Assembly: GCF_021608135.1 (NCBI RefSeq)
Contig: NZ_JAKIHL010000001.1
Location: forward strand, 124,001 to 188,000
Direction: 5' to 3'
DNA length: 64,000 nucleotides
Source of the DNA: Microaerobacter geothermalis
GTDB lineage: Bacteria > Bacillota > Bacilli > DSM-22679
The notes beneath the pieces were generated by a model. The model made no database searches. It was not told the DNA's origin and was given only the letters and a program-made list of their open reading frames with translations. Shown here one piece after another: positions 25,022 through 32,368 of the stretch (positions are counted from its first letter, which is position 1; each line of letters begins with the position of its first letter). The position numbers and the translations under genes were made by a program.

Positions 25022-25735
25022 TTGGAAGCATCGGTATCCATATGGCTGGCTTTTTCTGCAGGACTTCTTTCCTTTTTGTCACCCTGCTGCTTGCCGCTAT
25101 ATCCGTCCTATCTGTCCTATATTACGGGAGTATCCGTCTCCAGGCTAAAGGAAGAGGGCTCCCAAAAGGAATTGAGAAAACGAACGATATTGCACACCCT
25201 GTTTTTCATATTGGGGTTCTCGATCATCTATATTGCCTTAGGTCTTGGGGCCAGTTTCCTCGGAAGGGTATTTTTTCAATACGGGGACCTTATTCGCCAA
25301 TTAAGTGGAATTCTCATTGTAGTCATGGGACTTTTCCTATTGGGCTGGCTAAAGTCGGAATGGCTGATGAAAGATATTCGTTTCGAATGGAAGAAAAAAC
25401 CAACAGGGTATCTCGGCTCCACCATGGTAGGCTTTGGTTTTGCCGCGGGATGGACTCCCTGTGTCGGACCTATTCTTACCGCGATTCTGGCCATGGCAGC
25501 CGTAAATCCTGATGAGGGCCTCAAGCTGATTCTGGCCTATACCGCAGGCTTTGCCGTTCCTTTTTTCCTGCTTGCCTTTTTCATTGGTTCCACCAAGTGG
25601 ATACTGAAATACTCTCCTGTTTTGATGAAAGTGGGCGGAGGAGTCATGATTGTAATGGGTATCCTTCTTTTTACAGACCAGCTAACCAAAATTACTGTTT
25701 ATCTGAATAATTTCTTTGGCACCAGCTGGTTTTAA
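25022..25735 (+). CDS. ccdA: Cytochrome c biogenesis protein CcdA (paralogue 3)
   Basis: The 237-residue protein has six membrane spans and the textbook CcdA signatures: FLSPCCLPLYPSYLSY in span 1 and AAGWTPCVGPILTAIL in span 4. B. subtilis CcdA is 235 residues. It moves reducing equivalents from cytoplasmic thioredoxin to ResA-type proteins outside. TTG 25022 is chosen because AAAGGAGGAAGAGA lies just before it; an upstream start would overlap the Lgt-like gene. Together with the ResA-like protein three genes upstream it forms a complete exterior thiol-reduction pair. Confidence 0.92.
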   Translation: MEASVSIWLAFSAGLLSFLSPCCLPLYPSYLSYITGVSVSRLKEEGSQKELRKRTILHTLFFILGFSIIYIALGLGASFLGRVFFQYGDLIRQLSGILIVVMGLFLLGWLKSEWLMKDIRFEWKKKPTGYLGSTMVGFGFAAGWTPCVGPILTAILAMAAVNPDEGLKLILAYTAGFAVPFFLLAFFIGSTKWILKYSPVLMKVGGGVMIVMGILLFTDQLTKITVYLNNFFGTSWF

Positions 25736-25763
25736 GATACGCTCACTTTTTGGAGGGATGATC

Positions 25764-26186
25764 ATGGGAAGAACGTTACGGGGTCATCATCTGTTATGTA
25801 TTCATGGATTCCAGGGAGCAGGTTACAGTCCAGAATTTATTGAGAAAATGAGAGAAGTGGTTGCGGATATCCGAAACCATGATGTTGATTTTCCCATCAA
25901 GGTGATTGTTGGACTGGATGAAACCTGTCAGGTTTGCCCCAATGCCGATTTAGTCCAAAATCTTTGTATCGCTAATGAAGGATCACAGGATCATGTGGTG
26001 TCCATGGATACCCGCGCAATTCAATTTCTGGATCTGGAACCAAACCAGACCTATATGAAAAATGATCTGGTTAGGCGAACCAAAGAACGGGTAAAGCCGG
26101 GTGACCTGGATCACTTATGTGAAGGTTGCTCCTGGCTGGAGTATGGGTATTGTAAGGATGGATTAGAAAGATTGAGAAATACGTAA
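25764..26186 (+). CDS. DUF1284-family cysteine-rich protein
   Basis: The 140-residue protein begins TLRGHHLLCIHGFQGAGYS, the signature of DUF1284. It has nine cysteines including CQVC, LCEGC and a late Cys, spaced as for an iron-sulfur cluster. The function of the family is unknown. ATG 25764 is chosen because TTGGAGGG lies just upstream; the earlier in-frame start overlaps ccdA. It is the last gene of the redox operon before the accessory region begins. Confidence 0.8.
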   Translation: MGRTLRGHHLLCIHGFQGAGYSPEFIEKMREVVADIRNHDVDFPIKVIVGLDETCQVCPNADLVQNLCIANEGSQDHVVSMDTRAIQFLDLEPNQTYMKNDLVRRTKERVKPGDLDHLCEGCSWLEYGYCKDGLERLRNT

Positions 26187-26194
26187 TTTCCCGA

Positions 26195-26375
26195 AAAATG
26201 GTGAAGCGATTACGGGAAAGTGAGGCTGTATTTCCTCATGTTTTCTTCATCTGGCACCGAACAATATGTAAATATGCATATCGGTCTTTTCTCATCTCAG
26301 AATTAATGAGAATGGGACTTTTTCCTTATGTTCTCTTTACTGGATATAAAATAGCATTATGGTATAAAGATGGAA
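26195..26375 (+). repeat. PlcR/PapR-like promoter region, copy 2
   Basis: This stretch matches the intergenic regions at about 28060-28240 and 32080-32262, including the PlcR box and the following segment reading GGACTTTTTCCTTATGTTCT. The propeptide gene that should lie to its left is missing here, and the regulator gene to its right is broken. Confidence 0.85.
26265..26280. promoter_or_regulatory. PlcR-box motif, copy 2
   Basis: TATGTAAATATGCATA fits the PlcR box consensus TATGNANNNNTNCATA at every fixed position. It lies 127 bases before the broken regulator remnant at 26407. Confidence 0.75.
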
Positions 26376-26406
26376 ATTAATCTAGGAGAAGGTCGAGGAT
26401 ATCAGA

Positions 26407-26542
26407 ATGAATTCTTTTGGGTTTATAATCCGGGAGTTGAGGGAGTCACTCGGATTAACTCTGGTTCGGGAATCTGTACTCAATGTCAACTTAGCAGGAT
26501 AGAAAAGGGAATGATAATCCCTCAAGAATCAAGAATTAAGTA
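26407..26542 (+). pseudogene. PlcR-like regulator remnant (N-terminal HTH)
   Basis: ATG 26407, after CGAGGA, begins MNSFGFIIRELRESLGLT, an XRE-type helix-turn-helix that matches the regulator at 28283. After that the frame is lost by an internal deletion: the second part (GICTQCQLSRIEKG) is readable only in another frame. Nothing of the TPR part remains. It is the second, heavily decayed copy of the quorum-sensing regulator. Its start is valuable because it shows the original reading frame that has been lost in copy 1. Confidence 0.75.
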
Positions 26543-26557
26543 AAGGGGACTCATATT

Positions 26558-26866
26558 TTGTTTAAAATAGTAAGAATAATATTAATAATTTTTATTACTC
26601 TTTTTTTATCAGCATGTCAAAATGATTCTGTTGAAGTAAAGTATAAAGTAATAATATTTATTGATAAATTCCCATCAAAAGAAATTCAGGATAAAGTAAA
26701 TAATATATTAGACTCCGGGAAAATTTTTGAGTTAGACTATAATATGAATAAGCCATCACATATTAAAGAATTTCCCACAATAATTGTTATTGATAATAAA
26801 GGTGAAGAATTACGTACGAATTCATTTGAAGAGTTTTTTAGTTTCTTTGAAAATTTAACTCGTTAA
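26558..26866 (+). CDS. Small lipoprotein, thioredoxin-fold-like
   Basis: The 102-residue product starts at TTG 26558 with AAAGGGG upstream. The signal is MFKIVRIILIIFITLFLSAC, a lipobox with Cys20. The mature part (about 80 residues) has a beta-alpha-beta-like pattern ending EFPTIIVIDNKGEEL, reminiscent of the second half of a thioredoxin fold, but no CXXC is present. A similar small lipoprotein lies at 29216-29590 on the other strand (NRVPMVFIFDTEKIV). They may be related and belong to the accessory locus. Function unknown. Confidence 0.6.
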   Translation: MFKIVRIILIIFITLFLSACQNDSVEVKYKVIIFIDKFPSKEIQDKVNNILDSGKIFELDYNMNKPSHIKEFPTIIVIDNKGEELRTNSFEEFFSFFENLTR

Positions 26867-27029
26867 GTTATCCACAATCTTCGAATAAGCCTCTTCCGAT
26901 CCGACATTTAAAAACAAATAAACAATAAAAAAATAAAGAGAGCCATCCTTTAGTAGATTTTTCTCTGCGTTTAGGACGACCCCTTATGATCAATCTGAAG
27001 CCTATTGGTAGGATTTCATTTTACTTATC

Positions 27030-27753
27030 TTACTGTTTTGATAAAAATTTATCTGGTTTATTTGAAAACTTCCCTTCATTCCATTTTTTTCTATTTTCTT
27101 CTGAACCTAAATAAATATTTATTTCATTTTCTATTGCAGGGAGATTATCGTTCCATTCTTTACCGTTAACTTTTTTAAGTATTTTCCCATTTTTATCTTT
27201 AATAGTTACTGATATTTTATCGGCCAGATCGTACTGTGCTGGTACGGTATGACCGTATTCAAAAACTCCATGATACCCACTCATACTATTCCAATTGTAT
27301 TGTTGCTTATATGTGTAAGAATAGTAGACTCCTCCCCAAGCATCCTCAGCTAATCGTCCCCAAATATTTCTGTAAGTAAATTCATTAGGATTTGAATAAG
27401 ACTGTATAACCTCTACTGATGGCATTTCGTAGCTACCTAGTGGTGCAATACTAGGTTTACCTAAGTTGTTGATATCAACCGTTGTCGCTTGAAGTGGCTC
27501 TTGCATACCATTTTTCGCCTGCATCCATACTCTTTGCCAAATACCATCACTAGTTCCTGTTAATCCACGTTTCACTTTTTCAGCACCAATATAACCACTT
27601 CCATAAGCAGTTTCGTAGTTCCATGTATCAGGATTGTTAGTTGTATTTAAATAAGTAGCAGATACGTAACCGACTGCTGCATTAGCAAGAGAAACTACTC
27701 CTATACTAAGGATAAGTATCCAAACTGTTGATAGAATCTTTTTTTTTCTTCAT
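27030..27753 (-). pseudogene. Secreted protein gene with poly-A frameshift
   Basis: On the minus strand ATG 27753 follows GAGGAGAG and starts MKKK. A run of nine A residues (27740-27748) then puts the frame out by one; with eight A residues it reads ILSTVWILILSIGVVSLANA, a good signal peptide, and continues to the stop at 27030. The full protein would be about 240 residues, exported, Tyr/Trp-rich (WGGVYYSYTYKQQYNW). Family unknown. The frameshift may be phase variation, decay or a sequencing error. From 27575 down the frame is intact (181 residues). The gene is convergent with the regulon-like locus and may have been a target of it. Confidence 0.6.
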
Positions 27754-27859
27754 TTCTATCTCTCCTCAGATAATATTTTTCAATATGTTCTCAAGTAAAT
27801 ATGCGAAGATTAGGTTAACCTCATAGATATTTCAATCTTTCTACAGTTTTTCCCTTACT

Positions 27860-28000
27860 TTAATGCAAATACGGCAAATCGAGGGGTTCTACGATCGAAT
27901 TTTCCGGTTGGATACTACTAATATTGGGTTCGTCAATTGCTAGAAATGAAAATATAGTCAACATCATTGTGGAAACTAAGGAGATCATAATCTTTTTCAA
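27860..28000 (-). CDS. PapR-like quorum-sensing propeptide, copy 1
   Basis: TTG 28000 follows GAGGGAAGG and encodes 46 residues: a basic start (MKKIMISLVS), a hydrophobic export segment, then NISSIQPENSIVEP and the C-terminal LDLPYLH. The layout and the end match PapR of the Bacillus cereus group, a 48-residue exported propeptide whose C-terminal heptapeptide (for example ADLPFEF or SDLPFEH) activates PlcR after re-import. The gene is divergent from a PlcR-like regulator, whereas papR is normally downstream of plcR. A second copy at 31886 keeps the last 21 residues identical. Confidence 0.75.
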   Translation of the reverse strand: MKKIMISLVSTMMLTIFSFLAIDEPNISSIQPENSIVEPLDLPYLH

Positions 28001-28146
28001 ATTACCTTCCCTCCTCTCAAATAAAGATATACCAGTTTGCACCCTGACTATAACAGGTTCAACAAAAACGTGATTCTTCCATTTTCAGCGAATATGGGAG
28101 AATAAGGCTGCTTTTTCTAGTGTTTTCTCCCTCTAACTCCAACCAA

Positions 28147-28162
28147 TATGCAAATATGCATA
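28147..28162. promoter_or_regulatory. PlcR-box motif, copy 1
   Basis: TATGCAAATATGCATA fits TATGNANNNNTNCATA exactly. It lies between the divergent propeptide (start 28000) and regulator (start 28283) genes, 146 and 120 bases away, and could control both. Confidence 0.8.
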
Positions 28163-28282
28163 TTGGTCTTTTCTCATTTCAGAATGATAAGATTGGGACT
28201 TTTTCCTTATGTTCTCTTTACAGGATATAAAATAGTATTATAGTATAAATGTGGAAAATGAGGGAAGAGTGGGAATGTCAAA

Positions 28283-28710
28283 ATGAATGCGGTTGGGTTT
28301 ATAATCCGGGAATGAGGGAGTCACTTGGTTTAACTCAGGAGGATTTATCTTTAGGAATCTGTACCCAAAGTCAATTAAGCAGGATAGAAAAGGGGGGGTC
28401 CATTCCTTCTGTTGAGATAACGTTTCAATTAGCTCAGCGATTAATCATAGACTTGGATGAAGTATTTCAAATGGCGGAAAACCCAAAAAAGGAAGAAGTC
28501 ATGTCAGCCTTTAACGAGATAAGAAAAGCTGTTCAAAACAGAGATTATAGTCAGGTGGAGAAAATATTAAAAGGGATAAGGAATAATCCTCTGTTTCTAA
28601 AGATTAGAGAAGGGCAGTTCATCATATGTCATGAAGGTATTATTGCGTACTATTTATACAATCAAAAAGATAAATCCCTTCAACTGCTGCGGAGAAAGCT
28701 TTCCAGATGA
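28283..28710 (+). pseudogene. PlcR-like regulator, N-terminal piece (frameshifted)
   Basis: By comparison with copy 2, translation should start at ATG 28283 (MNAVGFIIRE) and continue LRESLGLTQEDLSLGICTQSQLSRIEKGG, an XRE-type helix-turn-helix followed by the first TPR helices. One T is missing near 28313, so the start frame hits TGA; the main frame is open from 28249 with a non-homologous leader. A second one-base loss near 28680-28700 ends this frame at 28710. As it stands the DNA-binding helix 1 is disrupted. The rest (ITFQLAQRLIIDLDEVFQM and onward) aligns by eye with the PlcR pattern of HTH plus five TPRs. Confidence 0.75.
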
Positions 28711-29144
28711 GGAATCCCTTGGTCATTTCTGAAAGGGAGATTGAGATTAAGAATAGCATGGGCATCATCTATTGCGAGATTGGTCAACTGGAACAGGGTA
28801 TTGATCATTTTGAAGATGCTTTAAAGTTGTTAACCAGGATAAAACATATAAAAGACTACCAAATTGAAATCCGATTGTATTATAATCTCGCCAAGACTTA
28901 TACTTCATTAGAAAAATGGAATGATGCACTCGTATATTGTGAAAAAGCGATACGACAATGTATTCACCACAGCACGTTGTACTCTTTCGGCGAATTGTAT
29001 TATCAGCAAGGAGAGTGTTTGTTAAAAATAGGGGACAAAAGTAAAGGAGAACAGTCCCTTAAAAAGGCGATTTCGATATTTGAACTCATCGGAAATGAAT
29101 CTTTTGCCAATGAAACGCGGAAACTTCTAAATATGAGCATATAA
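28707..29144 (+). pseudogene. PlcR-like regulator, C-terminal TPR piece
   Basis: This 145-residue frame continues the regulator after a one-base deletion. It carries TPR helices closely resembling the peptide-binding domain of PlcR: GIIYCEIGQLEQGIDHFEDA, then YYNLAKTYTSLEKWNDALVY and GELYYQQGECLLKIGD. In PlcR the corresponding segments (for example GQLYYQRGECLRKL) line the PapR pocket. The two pieces together give about 290 residues, the size of PlcR (285). The start at 28707 is not natural. Whether the two frameshifts are real mutations or sequence errors cannot be decided here. Confidence 0.75.
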
Positions 29145-29148
29145 AAGA

Positions 29149-29176
29149 ATTAAGAAGCCAAAGGGTTTCTTAATTC
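29149..29176. terminator. Hairpin after the regulator gene
   Basis: AATTAAGAAGCC and GGTTTCTTAATT form a stem around AAAG with one mismatch. It lies between the regulator (plus) and the convergent small lipoprotein gene (minus). The T tract is short. Confidence 0.5.
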
Positions 29177-29215
29177 AAATATTGGAAATTTACGGGGAAT
29201 CACTTTAGCTATCAG

Positions 29216-29590
29216 CTAGTTATTTTCAACAAACTCAATAGCTTTATCGTAATCAGACGTCTTGAATACAATTTTTTCCGTATCGAAGATGAAGACCATC
29301 GGTACACGATTAATGTTTAATCTTGGGAATAATTCATTTGCCATTTCAAGGGTATCTTCACCTCTGATGGATTTTATTTTTCGGCTCGTTTTAAGTAAGG
29401 ATACTATTTCTTCTTCTTGTTTTTTTGGATAAACAACAAAGATTGAATACCGTCCCTCTTCTTTGGATAAAAGTTCAGGATATGGGAACTTGTTGGAAGA
29501 ATCAGAATTATCCCCGGTTGAACAGGCTGTCAATATGATCGAGAATATAACTAATACTACAACAAGATTTATTCTTATCACTCTTATCAT
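29216..29590 (-). CDS. Small lipoprotein, thioredoxin-fold-like
   Basis: ATG 29590 follows GGAGGTGATAAG; an earlier in-frame start at 29605 is less well placed. The 124-residue product has a lipobox (SIILTACS) and a mature part with the order IFVVYPKKQEEEIVSLLK, then LFPRLNINRVPMVFIFD, a thioredoxin-like beta-alpha pattern without CXXC. It resembles the lipoprotein at 26558 in size and C-terminal pattern. Both lie beside PlcR/PapR-like repeats. Function unknown. Confidence 0.6.
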   Translation of the reverse strand: MIRVIRINLVVVLVIFSIILTACSTGDNSDSSNKFPYPELLSKEEGRYSIFVVYPKKQEEEIVSLLKTSRKIKSIRGEDTLEMANELFPRLNINRVPMVFIFDTEKIVFKTSDYDKAIEFVENN

Positions 29591-29717
29591 TCTTATCACC
29601 TCCAAAGAACTCTCATATGATTTTTATTGGCTATCCCCCTCTTTTATTATATATTTTTAATAGTCTAAAGGAACATTTTTTGGTGAAGGATTGGAGCTCT
29701 TGAATTGATAACAATAG

Positions 29718-30017
29718 TTAACCACTTTGGGATACATCAAAAGAGAACTGCCAACTACTACCTCCGCGATTAATTTGCACAGTATGTTTTTCACCTACCT
29801 CATATGGAGTAACAGCCATAACTGGTTCCTATTCAGATGGTATATTATAATCAAGAGTATTATTTGTTGGATAGCGATCTGTTTGTTGGTTTACTAGGTT
29901 CATGCTTGTTCCATAACCGATCTGTGCAATCTTAACATTTCGATTTGATAGTGTTACTTGTGAATCAAATATATTCCATTGTCCTGTTACTCTATACAGA
30001 TCATTGAATTTTCCGCA
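29718..30017 (-). pseudogene. Remnant of a secreted-protein gene with internal stop
   Basis: Read on the minus strand the frame gives DLYRVTGQWNIFDSQVTLSN, a TAG stop in the middle (after NTLDYNIPSE), and then PVMAVTPYEVGEKHTVQINR and GGSSWQFSFDVSQSG to a TAA. There is no start codon. Parts resemble the remnant at 1360-1956. The exterior-type composition (Ser, Thr, Tyr, Asn) suggests a former exported protein. Confidence 0.45.
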
Positions 30018-30028
30018 TCACGTTAGTA

Positions 30029-30205
30029 TTAGAATCTTCGTGTATTTATCCCAATCCAAATCAATGCTCCTATAATAAGAGAAAAGTTTAACTGATTAAT
30101 CGTTTCAAAACCGATAGAGTCAGATAAGTTCATGGTAATCAATAAGTAAACTATTGGAAATATGATGCAGAAGACAATAAATAAAGAAATATTGTCTTTA
30201 GGCAA
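30029..30205 (-). CDS. Small two-span membrane protein (58 aa)
   Basis: TTG 30205 lies six to seven bases after GGAGGTG. The product has two hydrophobic segments (SLFIVFCIIFPIVYLLITM and LIIGALIWIGI) and ends NTRRF. The good ribosome binding site argues that it is expressed. It sits among gene remnants and behind a strong minus-strand terminator. Function unknown. Confidence 0.5.
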   Translation of the reverse strand: MPKDNISLFIVFCIIFPIVYLLITMNLSDSIGFETINQLNFSLIIGALIWIGINTRRF

Positions 30206-30228
30206 ATATATCACCTCCATTTCTTTGC

Positions 30229-30268
30229 AAAAAACTAGATATGAGCTAACTCTTTAGCTCATATCTAG
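30229..30268 (-). terminator. Minus-strand rho-independent terminator
   Basis: CTAGATATGAGCTAA at 30235-30249 and its perfect reverse complement at 30254-30268 form a 15-bp stem. On the minus strand six T residues follow. It closes a minus-strand gene of which only the remnant at 30355-30540 survives. Confidence 0.8.
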
Positions 30269-30354
30269 ACTAAAGTAGAATCCATTTGATTGCAATTCTT
30301 AGATTCACTTAATTTAGTAGCCGTACCTGTATTTTTTAGTTTGAGTAATTGTTC

Positions 30355-30540
30355 TTAATTGTCCACCATAGTCTTTACATATCCTTCAGTGTATATATCA
30401 TTTCCTGCATAAGTACCTGTTGATAACCAAGCGGTACCGGGTCTAAAAAGTGCTGGGCTAACTACCCTCAGTTGTAACTGATATAGAATCTGCTGTATCC
30501 CATGTTTCCCACGTGATTTTATTGTTGCGGCTCACGCAAT
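30355..30540 (-). pseudogene. Degraded minus-strand gene
   Basis: Two short frames are readable: NKITWETWDTADSISVTTEGS, then after a frameshift RPGTAWLSTGTYAGNDIYTE and GYVKTMVDN to a stop. Neither has a start. The composition suggests an exported beta-rich protein. It abuts the end of the transposon remnant at about 30540. Confidence 0.35.
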
Positions 30541-30707
30541 TTGACGGCGTATTTCTCACCGAAAATGACGTGAGTTTTTTAACGTCAATTAGCCATTACA
30601 ATGAAAAATGTACCGTTACTCATTTGGATTTTGCATATGCCATTCATTGTGGATTTTGTGAATCTTGTTAGTTACACATGCCAACCCTTGTGGAATTAGG
30701 GGATTTT

Positions 30708-30743
30708 GGGTATAACGGGGTAATGAATTACCCCGTTATACCC
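30708..30743. repeat. Perfect 16-bp inverted repeat (hairpin)
   Basis: GGGTATAACGGGGTAA (30708-30723) and its exact reverse complement (30728-30743) flank TGAA. The right arm contains the stop codon of the ATPase gene. There is no T run on either side, so it is not a classical terminator; it may protect the mRNA end or mark a transposon subterminal site. Confidence 0.8.
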
Positions 30744-31546
30744 CTTTGCCGATCCAGATCGGTCAGCACTCGCCCAATGTGGCTTTCCTCTATCACTTCA
30801 TGGTTCTTATTGGTTGCTTCGTAAAGGGCCTGGCTGCAAATGTGGTTAATCACTCTTGGAATTCCCTGGCTTGCTGCATAAATTCGTTGCAAGGCACTTT
30901 CTGAGAAGATGGGAACCTGTATCCCATGGACTTTCAACTGATGCCGGATGTAGGAATGGGTTTCTTCTTTGGAAAGTCCACTTAAGTGGTATTGAAGTCC
31001 GATTCGTTGGGCGGTGGCTTCATACTTCTTAAGTCTTAAGGTTTTTCTTAACTCCGGCTGTCCGACCAGGATGAGGGGAAATAAAGAACAGGAGTCTATC
31101 TGGTGGTTCATCACAAAACGAAGCTCCATCATCATGGCTTCTTTCATCTCTTGCGCCTCGTCAATAATGATTACCAAAGTTCGTTCTCCTTGTTCATTTC
31201 GGGTATAAAGCACTTCTTCCCATAGCCGTTTCGCCTTGGCTACAGAGTAAACCGGCTCTTCCCCGACATGACTAAGAAGAATCCCATAAAAGTCCCGAGG
31301 CTTTAAGCCAGCCATACTGATGTAGATGGGAGTATAGACCATGGGATTGAGTTGTGTAAATAACCGTCGGATCAGGGTGGATTTTCCGCTGCCCACCTCT
31401 CCGGTAAGCACACCCAAGTATCGCTTTTCTACCATCAATTCCAATCTCGCTAAGGCTTCCTGGTATCCCCTGGATGGGTAGCAAAAAGCAGGATCCAATT
31501 CTCTGCTGAAAGGGGAAACCGCAGAAGGGTGGTTTGTGGTATTCAT
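30728..31546 (-). mobile_element. Transposon-associated AAA+ ATPase (ExeA/TniB-like)
   Basis: The 272-residue protein has Walker A GEVGSGKST, Walker B LVIIIDEAQEM, and a sensor-type QIDSCSLFPLILVGQPEL, as in ExeA/TniB-type ATPases that help a DDE transposase choose targets. On the minus strand the preceding 48 bases (31543-31590) read EDPVTYIRHEGGKRG to a TGA that overlaps the ATPase start (ATGA). This is the typical end of the partner transposase, of which nothing else remains. The element is thus a truncated relic that probably cannot move unless a partner exists elsewhere. Confidence 0.75.
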
Positions 31547-31885
31547 CCTCTCTTCCCTCCCTCATGGCGGATGTAGGTAACGGGATCTTCTTACGATAAT
31601 ATTGGCGAAAGCCAGAGAGTGTGGAATAGGAAGACGAGGTGCCCAACCTTAGGAGTCTTCCTATTTTTATTTTCTCTGGATGCCTGCTCCTTTTTAAATG
31701 ATTGACATTTTCTCAAAGGAGTGTATCTGTCGATCATTGTCCACTATAACCGCCACTTTAGGCAAGAAAAAACCGCTCTTTTCCCGTTAGATTATCTGAG
31801 CGGTTACAATTTTATGATATTTTTTAGTAATTCTTCTTTGGTAGTAAATTCCTCCCCCAAAATTTTTTTTGCTTACTTTCACAAT

Positions 31886-32029
31886 CTAATGCAAATATGG
31901 CAAATCGAGGGGTTCAACGATCGAATTTTCCGGTTGAATACTACTAATATTGGATTCGTAAGTTGCTAGAAATGCAAACATAGTCATCATCATTGTGGAA
32001 ACTAAGGAGATTACAATCTTCTTTTTCAA
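31886..32029 (-). CDS. PapR-like quorum-sensing propeptide, copy 2
   Basis: TTG 32029 follows GGAGGGAAGG and encodes 47 residues, KKKIVISLVSTMMMTMFAFL, then ATYES and NISSIQPENSIVEPLDLPYLH. The last 21 residues are identical to the copy at 27860, while the export segment has several changes. That pattern, with a fixed mature part and a drifting leader, indicates selection on the C-terminal peptide. A PlcR box lies 144 bases upstream. No regulator gene follows on the other side; the similarity ends at 32262. It may signal to a regulator elsewhere. Confidence 0.72.
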   Translation of the reverse strand: MKKKIVISLVSTMMMTMFAFLATYESNISSIQPENSIVEPLDLPYLH

Positions 32030-32172
32030 ATCACCTTCCCTCCTCCCCAAAAGATATATGAGTTTGCAACTTGACTATAACAGGTTCAACAAAATGTGAT
32101 TTTCCCATTTTCAGCGAATATGGGAGATTAAGACTTCCTTTCCTAGCGTTTTCTCCCTCTGGCATCAAACAA

Positions 32173-32188
32173 TATGTAAATATGCATA
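32173..32188. promoter_or_regulatory. PlcR-box motif, copy 3
   Basis: TATGTAAATATGCATA, identical to copy 2 and a full match to the PlcR box consensus. It lies 144 bases upstream of the propeptide start at 32029. Confidence 0.75.
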
Positions 32189-32368
32189 TCGGTCTTTTCT
32201 CATCTCAGAATTAATGAGAATGGGACTTTTTCCTTATGTTCTCCTTACTGGATACCATTTGACCCCTGGGTCGGTTAATACTTATAATGGACTTAACAGT
32301 CCTGTCCGTTACTTGAATGATTTGTTAAGGTAATTGGAATGATCGTGGATTAAAGGAGTGATTGCATA

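Larger units (their letters stand above)
27860..28245. repeat. PlcR/PapR-like locus, repeat copy 1
   Basis: Propeptide gene plus divergent promoter region. The same arrangement and sequence recur at 31886-32262, and the promoter half recurs at 26195-26375. The conserved order is propeptide gene, ribosome binding site, a GACTATAACAGGTTCAACAA segment, PlcR box, then TTTTCTCAT and the regulator-side promoter. Confidence 0.85.
31886..32262. repeat. PlcR/PapR-like locus, repeat copy 3
   Basis: This copy has the propeptide gene and the whole divergent promoter region but breaks off at about 32262, where the regulator should begin, and passes into unrelated sequence before the toxin-antitoxin genes. 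Confidence 0.85.

Noticed and set aside
31272-31646. Open frame of 124 codons on the minus strand overlapping the ATPase gene
   Set aside because: Only its first part lies upstream of the ATPase and the rest is an out-of-frame reading of the conserved ATPase. The true transposase end reads EDPVTYIRHEGGKRG in another frame.
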